From assembly GCA_002914845.1 (NCBI GenBank), contig JXTC01000136.1, forward strand, positions 111,724 to 175,723: a stretch of DNA of 64,000 nucleotides, written 5' to 3'. This DNA comes from Trema orientale. Taxonomy: Eukaryota > Streptophyta > Magnoliopsida > Rosales > Cannabaceae. Each line of letters begins with the position of its first letter. The stretch's first letter is position 1. The position numbers and the translations under genes were made by a program. Below the pieces are notes generated by a model. The model had not been told where the DNA came from. It made no database searches and was given only the letters and a program-made list of their open reading frames with translations. Positions 12,101-23,791 of the stretch are shown here, piece by piece.

Positions 12101-15100
12101 GACATTAGATCACAACCAGTACAATGTCACACCCAGTATCAGAAATCAAAGATAATGGAATAAAAAGAAAACAGAATATTACTAGATTGTAAAATTTTCA
12201 CTTTATTCCCCAGACTTAAAGATTGGTCAGAATAAAATCACAATAAACATCAAGTAAATTCAAAGAACAGTCAGAAAAAAATGAAAAAAAAAAAAGAAAG
12301 AGAAAAGAAAAAAACGAAATTAAAACACTACAAAAATTATAAATAAAACAAAACACATGAGCAGATGCTTTGCAGTTGAACAAGAAATAAATATTGTGAC
12401 CTTCAAACCGATGCAGAAGGTGTGCAACTGAGATCCCCACTGACAAGCAGCCTCTGATTCAGCCAAATAGCGAGAAGCCACAGCCGCCACAAGTGATGAG
12501 TCCAGACCTCCAGACAAAAGCACACCAAATGGTACATCTGTCATGAGTCTCTTGAGAACTGCCTGCAAGATTTGAAGATGAGAACAATATTTGAAGTTTC
12601 TATGTATTCAATAACTATCAAATATTCACCGGGAGAATGAATGATATCTCAAGTCATTTGCCATTTGATAACTGACCAGCAATCCAGTTACGTATCTAGC
12701 TGTTCATTTAGATATTTGGTTATTAAGTGATTCAACTAAATTGACAAAATAGCTTCTTCCAATAAAATTATTATGTACCAAGCTAAGACCGTAACCTTAA
12801 AGTTAAATGATGGCAGAATATAAGAATTATAAATCCCACTTATATGTACCCACTTCCTTAACTCTTCTGGCCACAAGTAAACCCAAGTCAACACCCATTT
12901 AGCAGAATGTGCCCATCAGGCGACTCTAAACACTTTCAACGTGTGAGTGGGAAGGGGACAGCATCCACCAACCAATTCCTTTGCAAGAGGTATCTCTCCT
13001 AACATATTATTTATACAGTAGCCATTAAGGAACCTTCATGTCAGTATATAATACAAGTAAGATTATTCTCAATGAAAAAAATAAATGGAGAGTTTGTCAT
13101 TTTGTATTTTTTTGTTTTTGATGTCCCGTAAACATATCAAACTCTCTTTGTGAACTCAAGTTCAAAACTGGAGTGCTATAGATGGGACGTTTCTACATCA
13201 TCTGCTATTAGCTAAACATGAATAATGACAAAACACTGCAGCAAAAAATAACAAACAGTTCAGAACACACCTTCTCAAAAGCCTTACGAAGGACCATTGG
13301 ATCATAAGGAGTCGAGGGTATTTGCTCTGAATACCATGGTGGGTTGTACCACCTTCTCAGGGCTCCTGCAAATACATCAAATAATAAAGACGGAAACCAA
13401 GACATCAAAATACTAAACAGGTGAAGCCATTGTTAAGAATAGAGTTTTTACACAAAACGATTACTATTAATCATGAAATTAGCTAATTTAAAGTTTTCCT
13501 GCAGAGAGATATCTAAAGGCAGAAAAAGTTCTAAACCTATTCTGTAGATTTATTGAGTTTGTCTAGTAAAAGAATGGAAGATTATTTGATCTCTTACTTA
13601 TTATTTTTTCTCTATCAAGGAGGAAACCACATAGAAATTAGCTTGCACATCTTGAAAATTTTAATTTTCTCCTGAATTAATTAAATACGTACGTAGATAT
13701 TCACTAGCTTGATATTCCCATACCTTTCTTGCTAGAGTATATATGCCCAGGAAGAAATGACACAAATCTTTCACAGTCATCACTCAAAGCCTTCATTTCT
13801 GAAGCAAACCAAATTGATCCTGCAGATGATCAAGCACTGCTTTAAATTGTGCTCTTCGTTTAATTCTGTTTTTTAACTTCTAAAAGATAACTGAAGGTAC
13901 AAGTGCCAAACCAGTACAAGAGCAAATTATGGATGGACCAAAAACTAAAAGCATTCTCTACTTGATGATTTGAGGTAATAAAATAATCACTTCTTATATG
14001 TTATTGTGATGTATTAAGCAACAAATAAAGAATCACTTCTTATATGTTATTGTGATGTATTAAGCAACAAATCCTTCACACTGAACTGTATAAAACAAAG
14101 CCTAAACGTTCCCTCAAGTTCATTAGAATAAATAGTATATATAAATTACATACCGTCAAGACCCCAGCCCATGTAAAGTGGGGTAATACCAATAGCATCC
14201 CGAGCTGCAATAAAACTTTTGTCTCGAGTATCAAGAAGGACAAAGGAGAACATGCCATCCAACATATCCACAAAATCTTCCCCATATTCTTCATACTGAC
14301 AATGGCAAATTCTAATTCCATTCAAAGGAAGTTCATTAAGCACAAAGCAAAAAGATTGAACATATATTCAATCACTTACAAGATGCGCAATGACTTCACA
14401 GTCACTGCCAGTACGAAACTGATGCGACTTCAGCTTCTGCCTTAATTCCTTATGGTTATATATCTCTCCATTAACCTATGATCACAGTTTCAACAATGAA
14501 CACATGCATCAGTAGAAGAAGCAGGAGAAAAAAGAATATTAAACGTTTACGCACATATAGGAACTACTCTGTTTAGACCAAATAAATTCACACACTAAAA
14601 GGTTTTTAGTTTCCCAAATAAAAAAAAAAATCCATAATCCATTAGTTAGATTCCCAATTTTACTGTTTTTTTCCCTTGTTTTTACGGGAAGAACTTAGTC
14701 TTCGTGGCAATAACAATAAATACATGTATGTCTGCAACAGCAAAAGCCTAAATCTACAAGAAGAGAAACAAACAGAGTACCGTGACGACAACAGTCTTGT
14801 CTTCGTTGTAAAGTGGCTGATCCCCGGAAGTGGGGTCGACAATAGCTAATCGCTGATGAGCAAGATAGCAATCCCCATGACAATGCAAGCCACTCCAGTC
14901 AGGACCTCTATGGCGAAGCCTACACTTTCAAATAAAGAGAGAACAAACAGACTCTCAAGTAAGACATTTCATCAACTCGAGAGAAATCCCACCAACATCC
15001 TAACCCATTTACCAATATCTTTCTCACTCCAAAACCCATATCCCAAAATCAACAAATTATCATGAAAACATAACCATACATTAAATTTAACTAAGAAACA

Positions 15101-15470
15101 ATTTTTCCCATTTAGAAAAATAAACAAACGAAGCAATGCAGTAATACTTGACCATTTAATTTCAGAAAATGAAGCCAACAAATCCAATACTAATCAACAA
15201 AACCACGACTTGGGTGAGAAAAAAGGGGATCATATAGCAATAAACAAAAAGCTTGCGTTAAAATAATAGATGTTGAAGCATAAGAAACACCATAACCATG
15301 AAAACTCGGCTAAAAAATGAAATGCATGATCAATGTAAGGCTCAGGTGGTGTTTCATAATCGGAAGAAGAAAGTTCAGAATCGAAATCACCTCCGAGATA
15401 ATTCGATGATACGGGACCGTTTCGCCTGAGAGTTGTCTACGCAACCAAACACTGCCAGTATTCCACACAT
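9118..15470 (-). CDS. ASN: Glutamine-hydrolysing asparagine synthetase, class II (ASN2-like)
   Basis: Fourteen exons join in phase to 585 aa: 15391-15470, 14781-14919, 14380-14475, 14154-14295, 13724-13819, 13271-13365, 12401-12562, 11488-11568, 11184-11405, 10885-11019, 10263-10343, 9935-10021, 9662-9769 and 9118-9351. The enzyme makes asparagine from aspartate, glutamine and ATP. Cys2 of MCGI is the glutaminase nucleophile, and [10 protein letters not shown] and VNGEIYNH complete the N-terminal amidotransferase domain. The synthetase domain has the ATP PP-loop SGGLDSS at 233-239 and [11 protein letters not shown] at about 341-351. [15 protein letters not shown] and the C-terminal [12 protein letters not shown] block resemble Arabidopsis ASN2/ASN3 (class II) more than ASN1, from recalled sequences. 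Length is normal for the family and no catalytic residue is missing. Two introns carry short tandem duplications. Confidence 0.96.
10041..10120. repeat. 40-bp tandem duplication in an ASN intron
   Basis: Two adjacent 40-bp units begin AAAACAAATGCATTA and differ at about one base. They lie between the exons at 9935-10021 and 10263-10343, so the coding sequence is unaffected. Confidence 0.85.
13985..14072. repeat. 46-bp period tandem duplication in an ASN intron
   Basis: A 42-bp block beginning AATCACTTCTTATATG is repeated once, identically, at 14031-14072. It lies between exons 4 and 5 of asparagine synthetase. Confidence 0.85.
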
Positions 15471-15479
15471 GGCGACCTC

Positions 15480-15516
<37 letters not shown>

Positions 15517-15521
15517 CTCTA
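15480..15521 (-). repeat. GA/CT microsatellite in the ASN 5' leader
   Basis: Two CT runs on the plus strand (GA on the coding strand) lie 10-50 nt upstream of the asparagine synthetase ATG. Such CT/GA runs are common in plant 5' UTRs. Confidence 0.8.
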
Positions 15522-15554
15522 ACTCTTGGCTGCGGAATCGTGTGGATTCATGTA

Positions 15555-15562
15555 TATTTATA
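15555..15562 (-). promoter_or_regulatory. Putative TATA box of asparagine synthetase
   Basis: TATAAATA on the minus strand lies about 85 nt upstream of the ATG at 15470. This allows a leader of roughly 50 nt that includes the GA run. The match is positional and by consensus only. Confidence 0.4.
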
Positions 15563-16840
15563 TTGAGCAGCCATGGAATCGCGGCCGTTGATTCTGACAA
15601 ATCTGACACTTTTGGCTAAAGATTCTACTCCCTTTTGGACCTATGCTATGTTACGATTATTATTGTTATTATTAATTAAAATGTCTAAAGTTAGGGTTTT
15701 CGGTGGACAACTTCTTGTGTGTGTATGATTCTCGTGGTGGATTCTCTAAATATTTCGGCTGGTGGGGACTTTGGACTAGGATCTAACCTTTTTTTTTTTT
15801 TAAAAAAAAAAATTTAGTTTAATTGTGACAGATTAGACCAGTGATGATGCATCGTTAAATTTATCTCCCAAATACTGGTGGCAAATACTTTATTGAAATT
15901 TCCTTGGTGGCTTTTAAAATTAAAACTTTATTATTATTATTATTATTCACACAGTAATCCCACCAATTGCTCTATTCATCAAGGTGAAAGGATTTTTTTT
16001 TTTTTAAAAAAAAGTATCCGAGTAGTAGTATACTATAAGAGATCCTGTCTTCGTTCTTACACATAAATTTGGATTAATATGTAGGATTTACCGAGCACGT
16101 ATAATAATATTTAAAAATGAAAAACAAAGCAAGCTAGCAAATAATAATGATATTAATATTACCAATAATAATATTGAAATACAGTACAATTTGGCAGTCA
16201 TCCATTACTATATCATAAATTGTAAATTAACAATTATATTTCAAGGAAATAAGAACCCAAAAGAATAGAAAAGGAAAAAGTTAAATTGATTGTCCATAAA
16301 AGACAAGCATGTCTGATTGTTTGTTAGGCGGCTCCTAAAGATAGCAGACAATTTTGACCCCATTCACAGCTTTTTAAGTATTAATCTTATAGTTCTATGT
16401 TAGTATGCCCGTGTTATTAGTTACACATCACTGAGATGAGACGGACGGAGCCAGTAATTTCGTCTACTGAGGCTGGAACTATGTTTTATGCATTTTGTAG
16501 GTGCTATTCTATAATTTTTCATTCTTTTAGTCGGGGCTTTACAAGTAATTCAAGTGTCCATAGCAATATCCAATGTTTAAGTCTTTTTTTTTTTTTTTTA
16601 AATGTTTAACCTCCAATTTTTAGGGTGGGTAATTTTTTTTTTTTTTTTAAAGTGAAACTTATTAATTAAGTTCTATTTTAAAAAAAATTAAAAATTTATG
16701 TTTCTCTATTTTTTTAAATAACGTGTCATTCTATTATTTGTTATGTAGAGGCCAAAATATGGTTCTTGGATGGAAGATTGGTTCACATTATAACTATTAT
16801 AATATTAGACCATCCGAGTCTTTTTTTACTAAGATGTTTA
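15563..16840. other. Intergenic region between divergent ASN and ROCK1 genes
   Basis: AT-rich DNA with poly-A/T tracts and an ATT microsatellite (about 15928-15947). The two flanking genes are transcribed away from each other, so both promoters lie in the 15.5-17.3 kb interval. No gene was seen. Confidence 0.4.
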
Positions 16841-16843
16841 TTT

Positions 16844-16993
16844 TTTGGGCGCGTCTACAATAGGAGAGCGCCCCTACTTAAGGTCTCTGTTTATATACCG
16901 TTTGATGGGAATCTGGGGTGATAAGACAATAAGGAATTCCTATCAAACAGTGTATAAACATGAACATTTATTTTTGTCCCTTAAAAATAAAAA
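16844..16993. mobile_element. Diverged copy of the 42.8-kb fold-back MITE
   Basis: The segment starts GGGCGCGTCTACAATAG, then GCGCCCCTAC, CTGTTTATA and CCGTTTGATGGGAATCTG. This matches one arm of the 141-bp MITE at 42761-42901 in the same order. The inverted arm is partly kept (CCTATCAAACAGTGTATAAAC) but the far terminus has decayed. A 13-bp block AAGATGTTTATTT occurs on both sides (about 16831 and 16993) and may include the target duplication. Confidence 0.55.
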
Positions 16994-17291
16994 AAGATGT
17001 TTATTTATGGAAGAATTTTCCTTGGCATTTTTGGGCATACGGGATATTCAAATACAAGAACGAATAATCCCACAAACAAACTGCAAAGGATCCCGATTCC
17101 ACGTCACATGACTTAAAGCCAAGAGACGAAGGAACCCAATACGACGTCGTACGAAAAACCGAACTCCTCCAACTCCAACACCGTTTATTTTTCAACACGG
17201 CGGCGCTTATCAAACAAAACCCAGCGGCCCCCAAAAAGAAGGCAAGGTACCTTTTTCGTCCCTTCTCTCCGGAGGCTCCCGCCGAACAAAA

Positions 17292-20151
17292 ATGCCGGCG
17301 ACGAAGCCCAAAGCTCGGCCACCCAGCTCGGAAAAAATGGCCGCAAGGGTCTGGCTCTTCTCAATCTTGCTCACCCTGCAATACGGCGCTCAGCCCATGA
17401 TATCCAAGCGCTGCATCGGGTACTCCAACGCCTTTTATCGTATTCTATGTTTACATTCATGTACATAAAAGAAAAGAAATCACACCGTGATTTTACATTT
17501 GGTTTTGGCTGTTTTCTCGTTTTGGGTTCTTTGAAATTTTGTGGAAAATGCTTGAATTGTGAAGCTGGGCAATTGGAGATATGGATTTTGATATTCGGCC
17601 ATTCAATTGGGGTCGAAGCTGAGCCGGGTTTTCATGTTTTCTGTTAGATTCCATGAAAAAAAAAAGGCTTTTTTTTTTCTTATTTTGGATTAGAATAGTA
17701 GATTGTAGACTTACACCATGCACGGAAAAACGTTAAGAGGTTTGGGCTTTTGTAATTTTATTTGTATTATTATGTGGGTACTTCTTGAAAACTAAATTGT
17801 TTAAGTTGGTCCAGAGAATTGGCTGTTTTATTAGTGGGTATGAGTATAATACATATTAATGTCTGTATAATATTATAAAGAATCTGAATACTGTTAGAAA
17901 CCCATTTCAGAAATTGAACATATGAATGTTTAAGTGAGTTGGTATTTTTGTCATCATATGCATAAAGTTGCAGAATTATGTTGAAAGAGTAGTTATATAT
18001 ATCGATGCTCCACATCCTCAGTCTTGGCTCTCTTTGATGGGCGTTCAGGTCCTTGTTATCTTCATTATAGCGGCTGAGCTTTTTGCAATTTTCTCTGTTT
18101 ATTTTAGAATAGAAGACGCGATTTATGGTTTATATGATGATATAAAATGCGAGTCGTTAACTCATTGTACCCTTCCTTGCAGAAGGGAAGTTATTGTCAC
18201 TTCGTCTGTTCTAACATGCGAGATTGCAAAGGTAGTTCTAGTATGCAGTAAAATTTCGATTCTAGGTTATAATTGAGCATTTTAATTTTTCTGTTTCCTA
18301 ACTTGGTCCATGTTATATGGTTGTGAGGTTGTATGTGCCTTATTTTTCATGGCAAAAGATGGTACTTTGAAGAAAGTCTACAAGGAATGGACTTTGGTTG
18401 GTGCTTTGACTGCATCAGGACTCCCTGCTGCTATATATGCATTGCAAAACAGTTTACTGCAGATTTCTTATAAAAATCTTGATTCACTCACGTTCTCGAT
18501 GTTGAACCAGACAAAAATATTCTTTACTGCCCTCTTTACATTTTTCATATTAAGGTATGTCCCAAGATTCTACCATTTTTAATTATCTTAACTTGGGTTA
18601 CTAAACATTAAATAGACTAGTATCTATAGAAGCTCTATAATCAACTTTCTGTTCATTTGGTTTTTTGTGTCATTTATCTTAACGCAAAAGCAATCAGTGT
18701 CATATATAGTTGAAAGCTTATTTTGCTAGTTGCAAGTAACTAATTTTTTCGGTTGATCACCTTTGTGAGATTATATTAGGTTCAAAGAGAAGTCCATGAA
18801 TACATTATTTGTTTATTTTAATTTTATGCTAAATTTGACATGATCAAATATCACTTTGCTATACGTAGGCAGAAGCAATCAATTCAACAGATAGGGGCTT
18901 TATTCTTGCTGATCATTGCAGCTGTTCTTCTAAGCATCGGTGAAGGCTCCAGCAAAGGTTCTACTGATGTCAATGCTGATCAAATTTTGTTTTACGGTAT
19001 CATTCCTGTCTTGGTTGCCTCTGTACTCTCAGGTCTTGCATCCGCCTTGTGCCAATGGGCTTCTCAGGTGAGAAAGAAATTTATTCTTTTTTTTTTTGTT
19101 TTTTGGGGGATATTGTTCGTTTGCCCCCTGATCTTTGTTGTCTGTTGTGTTACAGGTCAAGAAGCATTCATCGTACTTAATGACTGTAGAAATGTCCATT
19201 GTTGGAAGTTTGTGCTTATTGGCTAGCACTTTCAAGTCTCCTGATGGTGCAGCTATCAGAAAACATGGATTCTTTTACGGTTGGACTCCGCTAACTATGG
19301 TAATGATCTAAAGTATGGTGTTTGCTTAAGGGAAATACAGATGGATGGCCTTTTGATTGTTTCTTAGTTGAAGCTCGAGTCGTGTTTTAGTGAGGATGGT
19401 AACCTCAAAAGAGTTTGGAGGACTAAGGAAACTTTAGTTACAAAGATCTTTCAAATTTTCTCCCCTGAAAAATTCTTTTTGTCCTCTTTCAGATCCCAGT
19501 TATATTCAATGCTCTCGGGGGAATTCTTGTCGGCCTAGTAACTAGCTATGCTGGCGGTGTTAGAAAGGCAAGTTCGACAAATGTCTAAGATAACAAATGC
19601 ATCTAAATGATCTGAAGCCCAGCTTCTTCTTTAAGTATTTATATGCAACTTGACTGGTTAAAACAAAAGAAAATGTAAAGCCTCAGATCTAAATTATGGA
19701 TTACTCGTCTGTGCTTATGGTGAGCTTAAAACTACACTGATCTAAGAGTGGAAAGAACCAAGTTATTCTTGATTTGAACAGTTCATCTATCCCATGAAAA
19801 CTGGCATCTGTAAATCAATGAATATATTAATTTGCAGGTGGATTTAGTTTTTGAGTAATTAGTCTGAAGGGAGTGGTGGGGAGGATTACTCTTTCTTTTT
19901 TTGGGGGGGGGTTTGTTGGTGGGGTGTCTTACTATTAATCTTAAAACTCCTAAAGCATAATAAGCTTTTTTCTCTGTCGCTTTTTGCAGGGTTTTGTCAT
20001 TGTTTCTGCGCTTCTTGTTACGGCATTGCTGCAGTTCATTTTTGAAGGTAAGCCACCTTCGTTGTATTGTCTTGTAGCTCTTCCTCTAGTGGTTAGCAGC
20101 ATTTCCATATACCAGAAATATCCATACCATGTGAAAAAGAAGGAACTGTAA
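17292..20151 (+). CDS. ROCK1: ROCK1-type UDP-GlcNAc/UDP-GalNAc transporter, 7 exons
   Basis: Exons 17292-17419, 18183-18231, 18328-18554, 18869-19067, 19156-19299, 19493-19567 and 19990-20151 give 327 aa. The product is a multi-pass nucleotide-sugar transporter (NST/CMP-sialic acid transporter family). Blocks shared with recalled Arabidopsis ROCK1 (325 aa) include ILLTLQYGAQPMISKRC, ASGLPAAIYALQNSLLQISY, FYGIIPVLVASVLSGLAS and GGVRKGFVIVSALLVTALLQF, and the end is lysine-rich (YHVKKKEL). ROCK1 works at the ER, moving UDP-GlcNAc and UDP-GalNAc, and was found through its effect on cytokinin degradation. The sixth intron (19568-19989) starts GCAAGT, a GC-AG intron; a GT donor elsewhere breaks the conserved reading RKGFV. 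A second in-frame Met (residue 16) could also start translation. Confidence 0.94.
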
Positions 20152-21250
20152 ACTCTTATCGCTTATTACGCAAAGAGCATTATTAATTCAGCCCGATTGT
20201 GTTACGATTTTGGTGTAGTTCACCATGTTACAATCTATATAGATGTTAGTTACTTGGAGTTTCTTTCAGTAATTTCTATGCGTTAACTTCATCAAAATCC
20301 ATAGCCATCAAGATGATGGGATTCCGATGTGGTCTATTGAGTCTTTTGGGGAGTGCACAATCAAATGGAAAGATTGTCGTTCGCTCCATCCTAAGTATTG
20401 ATGAGTTTCTAAATCCAGTAACTTTGAAATATCGTGAACAGTGAATCTAAAGAATAATAATACATGGTGTTGTTTTTTGAATAAAAATAGTTAAAGATTT
20501 TAGTGTACAATCATTCTCGTTTTACCGTAATTTCAGTCAGATATAATCAAGTAAAAATCAGAGTGCAATTTAGTTACCACAAGATAATTATCTTCTACTG
20601 AAAAATATGAATAAGTTGTCCTTCAGGAAAAACGCTTGAACACTAAAATAGTAGAGGCTCTAAGCAGAATGACCGAACTTTGCGCCTTCAAAAATAGATG
20701 TCTGTTTTCTTGACACAGTAAAGAAATGGACTGCTATATTTATGTATATGATGCCCAATATTGAATTACCTAAAATGGAATGAAACCTGCTATCTCAATT
20801 TTGATGTCACCTCTATGTCCTATGCTAATCAAATATTACCATATCACTGTATTTTCAGCAGTTTGTTTATTTGGTTACTCTCCCTAAACATGCCTCTAAT
20901 ATTTTAGGATAATGTGGCGATATTTAATTAGTATTAGTGGGATACGAAGAAGATAGCAAAAATAAGAAAGTTGATCACATTCTAATAAATATATATGGGA
21001 TTTTAGTTTTGTAACAGTTTTCTTTAGAAAAATTGTCGAAAACTGCTATGAATCTAACAAAATCCTCCAAAATTGTACTCAGCCTAGTTACCTACACTCC
21101 AATATATAAACTGAAAGTATTATCAATTGATAAGTTGTTAAACTATTGTAAAAATTGATACTCGATCTAATTTCTAAAAATAAATGGAATTCTCAAATGG
21201 GAAATACCATAATACTTGGGGATTTTGACATGAATAGTAGTAATTTGAAC
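20152..21250. other. Intergenic region downstream of ROCK1
   Basis: AT-rich DNA containing the presumed ROCK1 3' UTR. No exons, RNA genes or bounded repeats were recognised. Confidence 0.4.
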
Positions 21251-21257
21251 TAAAATA

Positions 21258-21790
21258 AATTTTTTAGGAGTGTTCTTAAAAATAACATTTTTAGTAGTAT
21301 CACAATGTTGTATAACAGGGGATCACATAATCTGTACTACTGATTGGTCTTAAAATAGTCATAATTTTATGTTAACAAATTGTGTGATTTTGGTCACATA
21401 ACACAGTGACACTATTAGAAAAGTCATTTTTCGAAGAGTATTAATAAAAAATGTCATTTTTTTCGTATCAATTAAAATGGCTGTCTTTTATAACTATTTA
21501 ATAAATGGCTATTTTTTTCATTTAATTTTGCTAAATAACATCTTTTTATGTAAAACATATCAATTTTATGTTTGTACATCAATTTTATGCATATTATCTC
21601 AATTTTTTTTTGTTCATCAATTCTATATAAAATATGTCAATTTTAGTAGCGTTTTATATTGATATATATCTTATAAAACTGATTTATTTCGACATTTCCT
21701 TTTTGATAAGTTTAAAAACAGCTATTGTTTTAAATAGTGACAAAAAAATTTGACTATATTGCTAAGAAATCCTTTTTCAAAACACTCCTT
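21258..21790. mobile_element. Inverted-repeat (MITE-like) element
   Basis: The left end reads TTTTAGGAGTGTTCTTAAAA. The right end, read on the minus strand, is AAGGAGTGTTTTGAAAAAGG, so the termini are inverted copies. The interior is AT-rich with repeated 'ATCAATTTTAT' motifs and no transposase. Exact ends and target duplication were not resolved. Confidence 0.45.
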
Positions 21791-21861
21791 GTCTTAATCC
21801 AAAGGGAATTTACTACTATCCATCTGAAATTCCTGAGAGGAAATTTGATTTTTTATGGGTT

Positions 21862-22188
21862 TTTTTTTAAACAATTGAAAAATCCCAGAATTTGAAATTG
21901 TTAATCCCAGATTTAATTATAAAAATACCACTTTTAAAAGTATTTAAAAAAATATTATTTTTTATTAATTTATGATATACTTAAGGTAACTAGTCGAGTT
22001 ACCTGACGTAACTTGAACAGTTACTTCAAGTACCATTTAAAAATACCAAATTTAAAGAAAAATGATAATTTTCTAAATATTTTTTAAAAGTGTTATTTTT
22101 CTAATAATACTTTTAAGAAGTGATATTTTTCTAATCAATGCGGGACTTTTCAAAAAATCAGTCAATCCGGGATTTTTCAATTTTGTGG
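21862..22188. mobile_element. Inverted-repeat element with GTAACTAGT core
   Basis: The left arm (CAATTGAAAAATCCCAGA then AAAATACCACTTTTAAAAGT) is mirrored by the right arm, which reads on the minus strand AAAATTGAAAAATCCCGGAT then AAAATATCACTTCTTAAAAG. The centre holds GGTAACTAGTCGAGTTACC, a near-palindrome. The arms are roughly 80 bp. A second element at 55.2-55.6 kb has the same plan and similar inner-arm sequence. Confidence 0.55.
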
Positions 22189-22304
22189 AAATTAGACTCA
22201 GTACCCGTTTTTAGGTTGGATATTTTCAACTTGCCCGTTTTTAAAATGTGAATAATTTATTACCCGTTTTTTCACCTACATTTCCAATTTTACCCTTAGT
22301 TAAC

Positions 22305-22990
22305 TTTTTTTTCCTGATAATTGTAAACAAGACGTTTCAACCTCTATAAGAGAGACAAAAATGTAACCAACTAGTTTCGGAACTAATAGTAAACAACTTG
22401 TTCACGTCTATGCTTAAAAAGAACTTGAACTGTAAACAACTGGTATAGTTTACAGATCTGCTTTAGTGCTTTGGCTATAATTAACTTTTTTTTTCCTGAT
22501 AATTGTAAACAAGAAGTTTCAACCTCTACAAGAGAGACAAAAATGTAACTAACTGGTTTCGGAACTAATAGTAAACAACTTGTTCACTTCTATGCTTAAA
22601 AAGAACTTAAACTGTAAACAACTGGTATAATTTACAGATCTGCTTCAGTGCTTTGGCTATAATTTATTTTTTTTTTCGATAACTGTAAACAAGAAGTTTC
22701 AACCTTTATTAGAGAGACAAAAATAGAATCAATTGGTTTCACAAGTAATAGTAAACAACTTGTTCACGTCTATACTTAAAAAGAAACTAAACTGTAAACA
22801 ACTGCTATAACTTATAGATCTGCTTCAGTGCTTTAGTTATAATTAATTTTTTTTTCCCCAATAACTGTAAACAAGAAGTTTCAACCTCTATTAGAGAGAC
22901 AAAAATGTAATCAACTGGTTTCGTAAGTAATAGTAAACAACTTGTTCACTTCTATGTTTAAAAAGAAACTAAACTGTAAACAATTGGTTT
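22305..22990. repeat. Four tandem copies of a ~181-bp unit
   Basis: The motif GTAAACAAGA(A/C)GTTTCAACC recurs at about 22323, 22505, 22685 and 22867. Each unit also contains AGAGAGACAAAAAT, AGTAAACAACTTGTTCAC and AACTGTAAACAA. The last copy is shorter at its right end. Copies differ by scattered substitutions, so the array is not very recent. Confidence 0.9.
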
Positions 22991-23127
22991 ACATGAAAAG
23001 CTTGCATTAATCTCCTATGCCGATTCCGAGCTTTATCGGCAAAAATGCCTCCGGTAGGTTATTTTTTCTCCGATGAATCGACCACAAAACCCACTCCAAG
23101 CCGATTTATTCAACGAAGATGACAATT

Positions 23128-23372
23128 ACAGAGAGAGAAGAGAGAGTGTGTGATTTTAGAGAGAGATGAGAGAGATTTCGGATATTTTTAGAGAGAGAGA
23201 GAGATGAGAGCGTTCGGCTGTGTGATTTTAGAGAGAGATGAGAGAGATTTCGGACATTTTTAGAGAGAGAGAGAGAGGAGAGCGTTCGGCCATTTTTAGA
23301 GAGAGAGAGAGGAGAGCGTTCGGCCATTTTTATAGAGAGAGAGAAGAGAGCGTTCGACAATTTTTAGAGAGA
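23128..23372. repeat. GA-rich minisatellite
   Basis: Runs of GAGAGA alternate with GCGTTCGGCCATTTTTA or GATTTCGGACATTTTTA. Unit length varies from about 35 to 80 bp. Open frames over this array are an effect of the repeat and are not treated as genes. Confidence 0.85.
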
Positions 23373-23535
23373 GAAGGAGGAGAGACCATGAAAGGGCCGA
23401 TTTATTCACGTTTACTTTTAAGGGTAATTTAGGTAGTTTACAAATAAAAAAGGGTATGAGTAGAAGATTATAAAAAAAAGGGGTAATCATGTTTAATTAA
23501 GGGTAATTGCCAAATTCCCCCTTGAATTTTTGGTA

Positions 23536-23632
23536 GCTTGGGCCTGGAATTTTGTAAATAGCCCAATTCCTAATATCTGATTAAAGGCCCATTATGCCAT
23601 GGAGCTGGGCCACGTACAATCTGGGCCATGGC
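23536..23632 (+). promoter_or_regulatory. Site II (TGGGCC/GGCCCA) cluster upstream of uL23m
   Basis: TTGGGCC (about 23538), GCCCA (23561), AGGCCCA (23585), CTGGGCC (about 23605) and CTGGGCC (23621) cluster 160-260 bp before the start codon. In plants, clustered TGGGCY site II elements bind TCP factors and are typical of ribosomal and mitochondrial protein genes, which fits the gene that follows. Confidence 0.6.
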
Positions 23633-23791
23633 CCTTCCCATTTCCATAAACTCAACTGAAACCATCGTCTTCCTTAATCCTTTGCTCTCTAGCAACTGAG
23701 ACCATCGTCTTCAGAAGCTCAAGCTCAAGATCAGAGATCCAGAGAGAGAGAGGTATCAGAACACTGAAGGCTAGGACTCAGAGACGGAAAA

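Larger units (their letters stand above)
22190..23516. mobile_element. Possible long inverted-repeat element enclosing two tandem arrays
   Basis: The left flank repeats ACCC-plus-T-run blocks (TACCCGTTTTT, TTACCCGTTTTTT, TTTACCCTTAG). The right flank shows the same blocks on the minus strand (ATTACCCTTAAT, ATTACCCCTTTTTTTT, ATACCCTTTTTT, ATTACCCTTAA). Between them lie a four-copy 181-bp array and a GA-rich minisatellite. I read this as a decayed terminal-inverted-repeat element; ends and target duplication are unproven. Confidence 0.35.

Noticed and set aside
22305..22990. Centromeric satellite
   Set aside because: The 181-bp period is suggestive, but there are only four diverged copies beside active-looking genes, so a centromere is unlikely.
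23106..23490. Ser/Leu-rich and Arg/Glu-rich open frames on both strands
   Set aside because: They are translations of the GA-rich minisatellite; open frames on both strands follow from the repeat and show no protein family.
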